DNA of 64,000 bases from Sulfurimonas marina (GTDB lineage: Bacteria; Campylobacterota; Campylobacteria; Campylobacterales; Sulfurimonadaceae), in assembly GCF_014905095.1 (NCBI RefSeq), contig NZ_CP041165.1, forward strand, positions 620,001 through 684,000, in the 5' to 3' direction. Below, one piece after another: positions 26,257 to 36,098 of this stretch (position 1 is the stretch's first letter; every line of letters begins with the position of its first letter). The notes beneath the pieces were generated by a model, which had not been told where the DNA came from, ran no database searches, and saw only the letters and a program-made list of their open reading frames with translations. A program made the position numbers and the translations under genes.

Positions 26257-27549
26257 GTGAGTGTAGATAAAAAATTAGACGAGATATTTAATTTCGACAA
26301 AACTGCTGATGATTGTGTTAAGTGCGGGAAGTGTATCCCTGTTTGTACAATCCATAAAGTAAATGCTGATGAGGTAACATCACCTCGTGGTTTCATCGAT
26401 CTTTTAGGTGCGTATAAACGCGGGCATTTAGAACTTGATAAAACTGCAAAAGATATATTTGAGAGTTGTTTTCTTTGTACAAACTGTGTAGATGTTTGTC
26501 CAAAATCACTTCCAACTGATATGGTGATCGAACAAGCTCGTGCAGATATAGCACAAAAATTTGGTATTGCATGGTATAAAAAACTTTTCTTTTTACTGTT
26601 ACGTCACCGTTGGTTAAACGATCTCGCTTTTAAACTCGGTTGGGCATTTCAAACATGTGGGTTTAAAATCAAATCAGATATAGACTCTATGAAGTCGCGT
26701 TTCAATCTACCGATGTTAAAAGTTGATAGACTTTTACCTAGTTTACGAAAAACATCATTTTTAAACGCGTACCCTGAAAACATCGATAACGGCGGTAAAA
26801 GAAAAGTAGCTATATTTATCGGGTGTCTAGCAAACTATAACTATAGATCTATAGGGGATTCACTTTTAGAGATTTTAGATGTGTTAGAGATCGATGCATT
26901 CTTGGCCAAAGATCAGAAGTGCTGTGGAGCTCCTGCATACTTCACTGGAGATTTCGATACGGTCGATTATAATGCAAAACACAATATCAGATACTTTGAG
27001 TCTTTAGGTGATGATATAGAAGCTATCATCGTTCCTGAAGCTACTTGTAGTGCAATGCTAAAAATTGACTACGAGCACTTTTTTCACGATCAGCCTGATT
27101 GGAAAGCACGTGCTAAATCTGTAATGTCTAAAGTATATATGGCTACTGAATGGCTCCAAAATCATACAGATCTAGAGAAAATTTTAGAAGAGAAAAAACA
27201 AAATACAAGAATTGTAACTTATCACGATCCGTGTCATGCGAGAAAGATGCAGGGTGTGTATCAAGAACCTAGAAACCTGATCTCTAAAAATTATAAAATT
27301 GTGGAGATGAGTGATCCAAATGCATGTTGTGGTTTCGGTGGTATTACGATGCAGACTGAAAAACATCATTTTGCAAAAGCTGCGGGTGCTCCAAAAGCTG
27401 CTATGATTGAAAAAACGGGTGCAGATGTTGTTAGTGCCGAGTGTAGTGCATGTCGTATGCAGATCAATGCCTCTATGGATTATTCAGGAAATGAAAAAAC
27501 TGTATTTAAAAACCCTATTGAACTGATCGCTGAGGCTCTGAAAAAATAA
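26257..27549 (+). CDS. GlpC/GlcF-like (Fe-S)-binding oxidoreductase subunit
   Basis: A 430-residue protein with two 4Fe-4S motifs near the N-terminus (CVKCGKCIPVCTIHK and CFLCTNCVDVCPKSLP) and two CCG-type cysteine domains (CCGAPAYF at about residue 220, CCGFGGITMQ at about 350). This is the architecture of GlpC, GlcF and LutA-type electron-transfer subunits. No flavin-binding dehydrogenase partner is adjacent, so the electron donor is unclear. The start is GTG at 26257. Its stop overlaps the lgt ATG (TAATG). Confidence 0.85.
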   Translation: MSVDKKLDEIFNFDKTADDCVKCGKCIPVCTIHKVNADEVTSPRGFIDLLGAYKRGHLELDKTAKDIFESCFLCTNCVDVCPKSLPTDMVIEQARADIAQKFGIAWYKKLFFLLLRHRWLNDLAFKLGWAFQTCGFKIKSDIDSMKSRFNLPMLKVDRLLPSLRKTSFLNAYPENIDNGGKRKVAIFIGCLANYNYRSIGDSLLEILDVLEIDAFLAKDQKCCGAPAYFTGDFDTVDYNAKHNIRYFESLGDDIEAIIVPEATCSAMLKIDYEHFFHDQPDWKARAKSVMSKVYMATEWLQNHTDLEKILEEKKQNTRIVTYHDPCHARKMQGVYQEPRNLISKNYKIVEMSDPNACCGFGGITMQTEKHHFAKAAGAPKAAMIEKTGADVVSAECSACRMQINASMDYSGNEKTVFKNPIELIAEALKK

Positions 27550-28322
27550 TGGAACATCTCATCTGGAGTGTTGATCCGGTAGCACTCTCTCTTGGAGGGA
27601 TGCAGGTATATTGGTACGGGATACTTTTTGCCGCTGCAATCCTTGTCGGTCTAGAGATAATGAAATGGATATACAAAAAAGAGAATAAAGAGCTTCAAGA
27701 GCTTGATAGTATGTTTTTGTATGTAGTGATTGGGATCGTAATTGGTGCGAGACTCGGTCACTGTCTGTTTTATGAACCTGATTACTATTTAGCACATCCA
27801 ATAGAGATACTTTATGTTTGGAAAGGCGGTTTAGCTTCTCACGGTGGAGGTCTTGGTGCGCTTTTAGGTATCTATCTTTACAAGAGAAAACACTCACTAA
27901 ACCTCTTATGGTTTTTAGATAAAATTGCCATCCCTACGGCTTTCTTTGCATTTTTCGTCCGTATGGGTAATTTGATGAACTCTGAAATTTTGGGAAAAGT
28001 GAGTGATGTATCTTGGGCAATCGTATTTAGCAGAGTTGATAAGCTTCCTCGCCATCCTGCACAACTATACGAAGCACTCTCTTATCTTTTGATCGGACTT
28101 GTACTCTTTAGCATATATATAAAATTTCGCGATAAGTTGAAAGATGGATTTTTATTTGGTCTGTTTTTAACACTTGTTTTTATTGTAAGATTTTTAGTGG
28201 AATTTGTAAAAGAGAGACAAGCTGATTATGCTGCAGATATGCTACTTTCAACCGGACAACTCTTAAGTATACCGTTTATTGTATTGGGAGTTTACCTGAT
28301 GCTGAGAAGTTGTAAAAAGTGA
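27549..28322 (+). CDS. lgt: Prolipoprotein diacylglyceryl transferase
   Basis: A 257-residue protein with seven membrane helices. It transfers diacylglycerol from phosphatidylglycerol to the lipobox Cys of prolipoproteins in the inner membrane. Diagnostic segments are GARLGHCLFYEPDYY, GGLASHGGGLGALLG, FVRMGNLMNSE (the Lgt signature region) and RHPAQLYEAL. It overlaps the Fe-S gene by one base and the DUF1294 gene by four. Confidence 0.93.
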   Translation: MEHLIWSVDPVALSLGGMQVYWYGILFAAAILVGLEIMKWIYKKENKELQELDSMFLYVVIGIVIGARLGHCLFYEPDYYLAHPIEILYVWKGGLASHGGGLGALLGIYLYKRKHSLNLLWFLDKIAIPTAFFAFFVRMGNLMNSEILGKVSDVSWAIVFSRVDKLPRHPAQLYEALSYLLIGLVLFSIYIKFRDKLKDGFLFGLFLTLVFIVRFLVEFVKERQADYAADMLLSTGQLLSIPFIVLGVYLMLRSCKK

Positions 28323-28606
28323 TCAAAGAGGTACTCTTTGTCTACTTTATCTTTATAAATATACTCGCTTTTTTGATCTATAGTTTTGATAAGTATCGCT
28401 CTATAAAAACGAAAGCATCCCGAATAAGCGAGAGAGAACTTCATGTCTTTTCATTGTTGGGCGGTTTCTTGGGCGCTACGCTCGCAATGGCCCTTTTTCG
28501 ACACAAAGTGAGTAAAAACACATTTTTATATAAACACATAACTATAATGTTAGTGTGGATTAGTGGAGTTGGTTACTTTTTCTTACGAGAGCTTTTCTCT
28601 TTATGA
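28319..28606 (+). CDS. DUF1294 small membrane protein
   Basis: A 95-residue protein with about three membrane helices and the DUF1294 pattern YSFDKYRSIKTKASRISERELHVFSLLGGFLGA followed by RHKVSKNTFL. The function of the family is unknown. GTG start at 28319, overlapping lgt by four bases, suggests coupled translation. Its last 34 bases overlap the convergent DUF2062 gene. Confidence 0.82.
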   Translation: MIKEVLFVYFIFINILAFLIYSFDKYRSIKTKASRISERELHVFSLLGGFLGATLAMALFRHKVSKNTFLYKHITIMLVWISGVGYFFLRELFSL

Positions 28607-29058
28607 ACCGAACTTCTCCAGAAATGGTTCACTACAAAATATCCAACTGTTGAACCGATAACAGAATACAGAGCAGTCCCGAAATAAAGAGGGATAAAGA
28701 TATCGTCTATATTTTCTGAAAACCATTCAAGTGTCAGCTCAACAGGCTTTGGTTCTATCCCTAAAATATATGAACCTGTTAAATACTCTATATAGTACAT
28801 TGGGGGCATTGTAAAAGGATTACTTAACCAACACATTGCAAGTGCAATTGGGACATTAAAGCGAAAGAAAGGGACAAATAAAAGCACGGCAGCCATCTGC
28901 ATAGGCATGGGGATAAAGGCTATAAACAGTCCTAGAAAAACTCCTCGGGAGATCATTTTTCTATTGCCTGAAAGGTATTCAGGCGGGATTTTATATTTTT
29001 TTATAAAGTCGTTTAATTTTTTATTTTTCGTTGTTTTTTTGAGCGTTTTTCTGAGCAT
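28573..29058 (-). CDS. DUF2062 membrane protein
   Basis: A 161-residue protein with the DUF2062 core: SRGVFLGLFIAFIPMPMQMAAVLLFVPFFRFNVPIALAMCWLSNPFTMPPMYY. It has two to three membrane helices and basic tails at both ends (RKTLKKTTKNKK and EKSSRKKK). The family's function is undefined; members often sit in envelope loci. The gene converges on DUF1294. Confidence 0.82.
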   Translation of the reverse strand: MLRKTLKKTTKNKKLNDFIKKYKIPPEYLSGNRKMISRGVFLGLFIAFIPMPMQMAAVLLFVPFFRFNVPIALAMCWLSNPFTMPPMYYIEYLTGSYILGIEPKPVELTLEWFSENIDDIFIPLYFGTALYSVIGSTVGYFVVNHFWRSSVHKEKSSRKKK

Positions 29059-29099
29059 ATAGTTAAACTTATAATTTTTGTTTAATTATACTCAGATTT

Positions 29100-31148
29100 T
29101 TATAATTTTTCTTTAGGTTTTTCTATAAAATAACCTTGAGATTTATCAACGCCTAACTCTTTAAGTTTTCTTTCAATATCTTCATTTTCAACAAACTCAC
29201 CAATCGTCTTGATATTCATCTCTTTTGCAAACGAAACTATGATAGAAGTGATAAGTGCCGACTTTTTGTCATGGACTATATTTTTAATGATGCTACCATC
29301 AATTTTTATGTAGTCGGCTTGCAGTTTCATAAGGTACTCAAAGTTCGAGTATCCTGTACCGAAGTCATCTATAGAGATTTTCGCTCCATATGATTTTACA
29401 TCATTTATAAACTGTTCAATTACTTCAAATTTTTCAATACTTTCAGTCTCAACTATTTCAAATGAGACTTGCGGTCCTACGTTGTATTTTTGCAGTGCAT
29501 TGATAATAAACTTGTTAATTTCAGGATCGAGTATATCTTCTATTGTAATATTTACTGAAAAGTGAAACTTTTTATCTTTGAAATACTCAAAACTTTTATT
29601 AATCACGATCTTTGTTAAGTCTTTATAGAGTTTTGACTTTTTGGCAATCTCTAAAAATTGTTGTGGAGGGACAACATTCCCCTTCTCATCAAGTAGTCTA
29701 ATAAGTGTTTCATACTTGAATATGGTATCTGTTTTATTGTCTTTGATCGCTTGATAATATAAAACCACTCTATTGTGTTTTATAGCCTCTTTTATCTCTT
29801 TGACCCATTTAAGATTGTTCTCATACTCTTTATTGAGAGAGATAGAATCTGAATAAAGTACAATGTGCTTTCCGTTTCGTTTTGCAGATTTTAAAGCCAT
29901 ACTTGATGATTCTAAAAGAGACTTATTGTCTTCCAGGGAAATTCCTACAGAGATACCAAGGCTTATCTCCTGTCCTTCTATTGTTATAGGTCTTTCATGA
30001 AGGTATTGGATAAGATTTGTGATATTGTTCTGTAAAACTACAGGATCACGCTCTTCGGAGAGAATAACAAATTCATCGCCACCGAGTCTGTAAAGATCAC
30101 AGCTCTCTCGTTGTTCGAGTACTTCAAGTAAAAACTTGCTAAACTTTATAAGTACTTTATCTCCAAAAGCCTCGCCGTAAAGATTGTTGATCTGGCTGAA
30201 TTTATCTAAATTTATAAGCACCAATGAGTGTTGAACATTCTCATTTTTATCTCTAAAAAGTGCTTTTCTGTTTTTGAGACCTGTTAAAGTGTCTGTGTAA
30301 AGTAGTTTTGTGAGTGTTTCCTGCTTTTGTATAATCTCTGTAATATCGTAACGGATTGCAATAAACTCTACTATATTGTTATCTTTATCCAATATCGGTG
30401 AAATAGCAGTCTCTACCCAGTATGTTGAACCATCTTTTGCTTGATTTCTGAGTTGGCCGTGCCACGTACGCTTCTCTAAAATAGTATTCCAAATCTCTTT
30501 ATATACACTTGGATCAGTTTCCGGATGGCGTACTATATTGTGTTTAGCACCTAGTGCTTCATCTGCATTGTATTTTGAAATTTTGTAAAAGTTCTCATTT
30601 GCAAAAGTGATGTTTCCATCAAGGTCAGTCTTGGTAACAACAAGGTTTGTATCGATTGTTGTTTTATAACTTTGTAAAAAAGAGATATTGTTATTTACAT
30701 CGGTTTTTGTTTGATTTATAAAATATTTTAAAAGTATATATATTCCTGAGAGTACAGCAGAAGTATTTATTAGAAATAGAAACTCTTTTAAAGTGTAAGT
30801 AATAGTTCGCTTTGCCAGAATAGGTTCAAGTAAAACAGAAAGGCTTAGAAGAACTAAAAATGCCATGAGCCAGTAAAAGGGCTCTTTTTTCTCTGTATAG
30901 AGTAAGGCCATAATAGGTGATAAAAATGCCCAAATCATAGTATTACTACCATTTTCAAAGCCGCCTAAATTCCACATCATAATGAATGGAAGTAAGAGCA
31001 TTAAAATCATTTGGACTCTTATAAGGGTATTTTCTTTACGAGTTTTTTTGTAAATTAAAAGAGTTACAACTGAGGCAATGAGATAAAACAGTGTAATACT
31101 AGCTGCAAAAACTTGATCAAAATATAAATTGACAATCGACCAGATCAA
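29100..31148 (-). CDS. Membrane PAS-GGDEF-EAL c-di-GMP turnover protein
   Basis: A 682-residue protein with about five N-terminal membrane helices (1-165), a PAS/PAC unit (about 165-275; FANENFYKISKYNADEALG, GQLRNQAKDGSTYWVETAISP), a GGDEF domain with intact GGDEF at 356-360, and an EAL domain. The EAL signature reads ETL in FKYETLIRLL, keeping the metal-binding Glu; DDFGTGYSNFEYL and DYIKIDGSIIKN are conserved. It may both make and degrade c-di-GMP, or sense GTP and hydrolyse c-di-GMP. It stands as a single gene; its promoter lies in 31149-31355. Confidence 0.9.
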   Translation of the reverse strand: MIWSIVNLYFDQVFAASITLFYLIASVVTLLIYKKTRKENTLIRVQMILMLLLPFIMMWNLGGFENGSNTMIWAFLSPIMALLYTEKKEPFYWLMAFLVLLSLSVLLEPILAKRTITYTLKEFLFLINTSAVLSGIYILLKYFINQTKTDVNNNISFLQSYKTTIDTNLVVTKTDLDGNITFANENFYKISKYNADEALGAKHNIVRHPETDPSVYKEIWNTILEKRTWHGQLRNQAKDGSTYWVETAISPILDKDNNIVEFIAIRYDITEIIQKQETLTKLLYTDTLTGLKNRKALFRDKNENVQHSLVLINLDKFSQINNLYGEAFGDKVLIKFSKFLLEVLEQRESCDLYRLGGDEFVILSEERDPVVLQNNITNLIQYLHERPITIEGQEISLGISVGISLEDNKSLLESSSMALKSAKRNGKHIVLYSDSISLNKEYENNLKWVKEIKEAIKHNRVVLYYQAIKDNKTDTIFKYETLIRLLDEKGNVVPPQQFLEIAKKSKLYKDLTKIVINKSFEYFKDKKFHFSVNITIEDILDPEINKFIINALQKYNVGPQVSFEIVETESIEKFEVIEQFINDVKSYGAKISIDDFGTGYSNFEYLMKLQADYIKIDGSIIKNIVHDKKSALITSIIVSFAKEMNIKTIGEFVENEDIERKLKELGVDKSQGYFIEKPKEKL

Positions 31149-31355
31149 AGCAAACGGTAATATAAATTTTATAAGAGTGATGATAGAAATATTATGATGA
31201 GTGTTTAAAATTGTATTACCTTTTTATTGGAACTTATATCTTGTAAATTATATCACAAATCTATCACTTTTTACTTGTTAGAAGATACTAAAGTATTATT
31301 ATGTTAAAATATTATAAAAGATATATCTATGTCATGTCAATAAAAAAGGTAAAAA

Positions 31356-32639
31356 ATGTCATTTGAAAAACTAGGAGTTTTTAAGCCTCTGTTAGATGCT
31401 ATAAACGATCTTGGGTATACTGAACCAACAATAATACAACAAAGAGCTATCCCATTAGTTTTACAAAAGAAAGATCTTTTTGCAACAGCACAAACGGGAA
31501 CTGGAAAAACGGCAGCATTTGCACTTCCATTGCTCCAAAAATTAAGAAAAAAAGATACAAGCAAGGGTGTCCGCGCAGTTATCGTCTCTCCGACAAGAGA
31601 GTTAAGTGTACAGATTTATGAAGATATTACAGCGTATTCAAAATATATGGATATTAAATGTGAAGCTATCATTAGTGGAAAAGATATCGTTAAGCAGATT
31701 GCAAAACTAAAAGGTGGGGCTGAAGTGATCGTGGCAACTCCGGGACGTTTGTTGGAGTTAACACAAAACGGTCTTAAACTCGATGATGTTGAAGTTTTTG
31801 TTCTTGATGAAGCCGATCGTATGCTGGATATGGGTTTTAGCAAAGATATTAAAGCTATCCATCCACTGCTTCCTAAAAGACATCAGACACTTCTGTTCTC
31901 GGCAACATTTTCAGAAAAAGTAAGAAAATTATCAAAACTGATTCTTACATCTCCCGCTTTTATTGAAACGGCTAAGAAAAATACAACGGTAGATACGATC
32001 AATCAGGTTGCTTATCTTGTTGATGCAAATAGAAAAGCCGAACTGTTAGCGTACTTGATAGGCTCAAGAAACTATCCTCAAGTACTTGTATTTACAAGAA
32101 CAAAAGCAAGTGCAGATATTTTAGGCGAAGAGCTTGAAAAAGATGGTCTCAAAACTGGTGTAATTCACGGCGATAAAACAAAAGCAAACCGTCTTAAAAC
32201 TTTAAAGCAGTTTATGGAAGGGAAGTTCCGTGTACTGGTTGCCACAGATATAGCTTCTCGTGGGCTTGATATTGAAGAACTCCCATATGTAATTAACTAT
32301 GAACTGCCATCTATTCCGGAAGATTATGTACACCGTGTAGGTCGTACAGGTCGTGCAGGGCGTGAAGGGGAGGCTATATCTTTACTTGATGTATATGAAA
32401 AGTATGAAATTCGTGATATTGAAAAGCTGATCGGTCAAAAGATTGATAAAGAGACAGTTGAAGGTTTTGAGCCTGACCCAAACATTAGAAGAAAAGATAT
32501 TGATGAAGTCAAACTAAAATCTGAGCATAAAAAGCAAGAGAAACGTTTTGTAAAAACAAAAAAAGAGGCTGTAAAAACAACAGCTACATCTCTTAAACGT
32601 GCAAAGAAAAGAAAAACTACAAAAAGAGATCCACGCTAA
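31356..32639 (+). CDS. DEAD-box RNA helicase, RhlE-like
   Basis: A 427-residue protein with the DEAD-box motifs in order: Q motif (PTIIQQRAIP), motif I AQTGTGKT, Ia SPTRELSVQI, II DEAD, III SAT, IV VFTRTKASAD, V ATDIASRGLDI and VI HRVGRTGRAGREG. A Lys/Arg-rich tail of about 40 residues probably binds RNA. Length and tail resemble RhlE. AAAAGGT just before ATG 31356 is the ribosome-binding site. The TruC-like gene follows without a gap. Confidence 0.92.
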   Translation: MSFEKLGVFKPLLDAINDLGYTEPTIIQQRAIPLVLQKKDLFATAQTGTGKTAAFALPLLQKLRKKDTSKGVRAVIVSPTRELSVQIYEDITAYSKYMDIKCEAIISGKDIVKQIAKLKGGAEVIVATPGRLLELTQNGLKLDDVEVFVLDEADRMLDMGFSKDIKAIHPLLPKRHQTLLFSATFSEKVRKLSKLILTSPAFIETAKKNTTVDTINQVAYLVDANRKAELLAYLIGSRNYPQVLVFTRTKASADILGEELEKDGLKTGVIHGDKTKANRLKTLKQFMEGKFRVLVATDIASRGLDIEELPYVINYELPSIPEDYVHRVGRTGRAGREGEAISLLDVYEKYEIRDIEKLIGQKIDKETVEGFEPDPNIRRKDIDEVKLKSEHKKQEKRFVKTKKEAVKTTATSLKRAKKRKTTKRDPR

Positions 32640-33374
32640 TTGTTTAAAGACTATACTTTAGAGATTTTATATCAAGATGAGCATCTTGTAGCTATAAATA
32701 AGCCCAGCGGGCTTTTGGTTCACAAGTCTATGATCGATAGACACGAGATCTATTACGCGATGAAGATGTTACGTGATCAAATAGGGCAATGGGTTTATCC
32801 GATCCACCGTCTTGATAAACCTACAAGCGGAGTACTACTCTTTGCCTTAGATAAAGAGAGTGCTCGCCTTTTAAATGAACAGTTCCGAGAACGTTCTCCT
32901 CAAAAAACTTACATAGCAGTAGTCCGTGGTTATCTAGAAGACGGTGTTATCGACTATCCGCTCAAAGAGAAGCTGGATAAGATTGCAGATAAGGATGCAA
33001 AAGAGGATAAAGAGGCACAAGAGGCGATTACGGAGTATAAAGCTCTTGATCAAATAGAGCTGCAAGTTAGTGTCGGGAAGTATGATACTGTTCGCTACTC
33101 TTTAGTAGAACTACATCCACAAACAGGTCGAAAACATCAACTCCGTCGCCATATGAAACATATTTCTCATCATATTTTGGGAGATACGAAATATGGACGA
33201 GGTGAGCATAACAAGTTTATCCGAAAAGAATACAATGTGCATAGATTATTATTGCATTGCTGCTCTTTGCAATTTGTGCACCCTTATAGTGGAGAAGTAA
33301 TCACTTTAAAAGCAGATTTAGATGATACATTTACAAATTTACTAAAAGAATTTAATTGGAGTATAAATGAGTAA
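32640..33374 (+). CDS. RluA-family tRNA pseudouridine synthase (TruC-like)
   Basis: A 244-residue synthase with the catalytic motif HRLDKPTSGVLLFALDKESARLL; the Asp attacks uridine. EILYQDEHLVAINKPSGLLVHKS and HPQTGRKHQLRRHMKHI are also typical. Length and the absence of an S4 domain favour TruC (tRNA U65) over the rRNA enzymes. The start is TTG at 32640, directly after the helicase stop; it overlaps pepN by eight bases. Confidence 0.85.
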   Translation: MFKDYTLEILYQDEHLVAINKPSGLLVHKSMIDRHEIYYAMKMLRDQIGQWVYPIHRLDKPTSGVLLFALDKESARLLNEQFRERSPQKTYIAVVRGYLEDGVIDYPLKEKLDKIADKDAKEDKEAQEAITEYKALDQIELQVSVGKYDTVRYSLVELHPQTGRKHQLRRHMKHISHHILGDTKYGRGEHNKFIRKEYNVHRLLLHCCSLQFVHPYSGEVITLKADLDDTFTNLLKEFNWSINE

Positions 33375-35928
33375 CGAAGTACAAGAGATATTTTTAAAAG
33401 ATTATAAAAAACCGAGTTTTACTATTGAGAGTGTAAATCTTACATTTGAGCTTTTTGAAGAGGAAACTAATGTAACAAATATTATGAAGTTTGAAAAGCT
33501 TGATGAAAGTGCAGACCTTGTTTTAGATGCACAGGAACTGGAGCTTAAAGAGGTGGTTCTTGACGGTGAGGTACTTGGAAGTGATCGTTATACACATGAT
33601 GAGGAAACGCTTACTATTTCAAATGTACCACAGGAGTTTACTCTAGAGATCAGAAACAGAATCTATCCGCAAAAAAATACGGAACTAGAAGGTCTTTATA
33701 AATCTGGAGATATCTTCTGTACACAGTGTGAGCCTGAAGGGTTCCGTAGAATTACACCGTACCTCGATCGTCCCGATGTAATGAGTATTTTTACAACGAC
33801 TGTAATTGCAGATCAGAAGAAGTACCCGATCCTTTTAGCAAATGGAAACAAGGTCCATTGTCATGAAAGTTTTAACACACGTCACGGGGTAACTTGGCAC
33901 GATCCACATCCAAAACCTTCATATCTTTTTGCCCTTGTAGCAGGAGATTTAGACTTTATAACAGACAGTTTTGTAACTGCCAGCGGGAATGATGTTGAGC
34001 TAAATATTTATGTAGATAAAGGCAATAGCGATAAAGCAGACCACGCAATGAAAAGTTTAATCAATGCTATGAAGTGGGATGAGGAAAAATACGGTCGTGA
34101 GTATGACCTTGATATCTATAATATCGTTGCCGTAGATAGTTTTAATATGGGAGCTATGGAGAATAAAGGGTTAAATATATTTAATTCTGCATATGTACTT
34201 GCAGATGCAGATACTGCAACAGATGCAAACTTTATGGGAATTGAATCGGTGATCGCACATGAGTATTTTCATAACTGGACCGGAAACAGAATTACGTGTA
34301 GAAACTGGTTTCAGCTTACACTAAAAGAGGGACTTACTGTATTTCGTGATCAGTGTTTCTCGGCAGATATGAACTCTAGTGAAGTACAACGCATACAAGA
34401 TGTGAAAGCGTTAAGAGAGCGTCAGTTTGTAGAAGATGCATCTCCTACGGCTCATCCGATTCAGCCAAAGTCATATATCTCTATGAATAACTTCTATACT
34501 GCAACGGTATACGAAAAAGGTGCTGAAGTTATCAGAATGCTTCATACTCTTTTAGGTGAAGAGAACTATAGAAAAGCGACAGACCTTTATTTTGAAACGT
34601 TTGACGGTCAAGCGGTAAGGACAGATGACTTTTTATGGGCTATGAAAGAATATGGAGAGTTTGATCTGGAGCATTTTAAACTATGGTACGATCAAAGCGG
34701 GACACCAAGTTTGGAAGTGGAAGAGAACTATGCAGATGGCAAATATACTTTAACATTGACACAAAACGTTCCAAATAAAGTAGATGGTTCTTTGCAAAAA
34801 GCTATGTACTTTCCATTAAAGATTGCTCTTATGGACAAAACAGGTGCAGTAGCCGAGGAGAAAATGCTTATTATCTCAAAAGAGAGTGAGTCTTTTATGT
34901 TCGAGGGTTTTGAAGAGAAACCGGTTCTCTCAATTAACAGAGATTTCTCAGCACCTGTTATCATCAAACACCAAGATGTTGATTTCGCATTTTTAATGCA
35001 GCATGATACAAACAGTTTTACAAAGTATGAAGCTGCACAAGAGTTTGCTATCTCTATACTTTTTAAACTTATGGAAGATATTGAGAGTGACATAAGTGAA
35101 TACTTAGAAGCTTTTGGAGCTCTGTTGGAGTTAGATACTGATCTTTCATATAAAGCACTTTTACTTGAGCTTCCATCAATCTCTACACTGATGCAAAAAC
35201 AAGATGTGGTAGATTTTGAACCATTATATAAGGCAAAAGATAAACTCTCTTATGAAGTTGCTAAAAAGTATGAGGCGAAATTGTTAAAACTTTATTTTCA
35301 AAACCATGAACCTCTAAATAGCGCTCTCGATAGTAAAAGCATTGCTAAACGTGCATTGAAAAACAGAGTGCTATCTCTTTTAAGTGCTTTAGAGTCAAAA
35401 GAGATAGCTGCTGTAGCTAAAGAACAGTATGAACACTCGTTAACCATGACAGATAGAATTACAGCACTTGATGTTTTAGAGTCAATTGATGCAGAGTTAA
35501 GTGAAATAGCTTTTAATGACTTTTATAACAGGTACAAAAACAACACACTTGTAATGAATAAATATTTTGCACTTTTAGCAGCTTCACCGAGAGAGGGTGT
35601 ACTTGATCGAGTGATGGCACTGCAAAATGATGAGGTGTATGATGAAAAAGTTCCAAATCTTGTACGCTCATTAATAGGTGTTTTTGCAAGAAACTATAAA
35701 TACTTTCATGCTAAAGACGGATATGGGTATAAATTTTTAAGTGATAAGATTATTGAGATAGATAAAATTAATCCTCAGATGGCCTCAGCTCTTTCAGGTG
35801 CATTTAAAATCTACCCAAAAATGATTGAATCTAACAAAAAATTGATGAAAGCGACGTTAGAATGTATCGTTTCTACACAAGGAATATCAAAAAATACATT
35901 TGAGATTGTGAGTAAAATTTTAAAGTAA
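33367..35928 (+). CDS. pepN: Aminopeptidase N (M1 family)
   Basis: An 853-residue zinc metallopeptidase. The substrate-recognition motif GAMENKG and the zinc-binding HEYFHNWTGNRITCRNW (H298, E299, H302, with Glu further on) are intact, and the C-terminal half has the four-helix DUF3458/PepN layout. It removes N-terminal residues from peptides in the cytoplasm. Length fits bacterial PepN (about 850-880). It overlaps the pseudouridine synthase by eight bases. The 170 bases downstream are AT-rich, without a clear terminator, and contain the sqr promoter region. Confidence 0.93.
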   Translation: MSNEVQEIFLKDYKKPSFTIESVNLTFELFEEETNVTNIMKFEKLDESADLVLDAQELELKEVVLDGEVLGSDRYTHDEETLTISNVPQEFTLEIRNRIYPQKNTELEGLYKSGDIFCTQCEPEGFRRITPYLDRPDVMSIFTTTVIADQKKYPILLANGNKVHCHESFNTRHGVTWHDPHPKPSYLFALVAGDLDFITDSFVTASGNDVELNIYVDKGNSDKADHAMKSLINAMKWDEEKYGREYDLDIYNIVAVDSFNMGAMENKGLNIFNSAYVLADADTATDANFMGIESVIAHEYFHNWTGNRITCRNWFQLTLKEGLTVFRDQCFSADMNSSEVQRIQDVKALRERQFVEDASPTAHPIQPKSYISMNNFYTATVYEKGAEVIRMLHTLLGEENYRKATDLYFETFDGQAVRTDDFLWAMKEYGEFDLEHFKLWYDQSGTPSLEVEENYADGKYTLTLTQNVPNKVDGSLQKAMYFPLKIALMDKTGAVAEEKMLIISKESESFMFEGFEEKPVLSINRDFSAPVIIKHQDVDFAFLMQHDTNSFTKYEAAQEFAISILFKLMEDIESDISEYLEAFGALLELDTDLSYKALLLELPSISTLMQKQDVVDFEPLYKAKDKLSYEVAKKYEAKLLKLYFQNHEPLNSALDSKSIAKRALKNRVLSLLSALESKEIAAVAKEQYEHSLTMTDRITALDVLESIDAELSEIAFNDFYNRYKNNTLVMNKYFALLAASPREGVLDRVMALQNDEVYDEKVPNLVRSLIGVFARNYKYFHAKDGYGYKFLSDKIIEIDKINPQMASALSGAFKIYPKMIESNKKLMKATLECIVSTQGISKNTFEIVSKILK

Positions 35929-36098
35929 AATAAGTTTTTCAAATTAATAATACTTCATCAGTGCCATACTTTCGGAATTTAAAAAAAATTATGTAGAGTA
36001 TAACTTTACGATATAGAAAAAATTAAGCTTTTTATTGTGATAATAATGTGATTTTATTCTGTTAAAGTTGTATTAGAACTTATTAAAAGGGAAGGTTT

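Noticed and set aside
28573-28606. Hairpin at the overlapping ends of the DUF1294 and DUF2062 genes
   Set aside because: Only a four- to five-base stem (AGAG/CTCT) is present, too short to claim against background.
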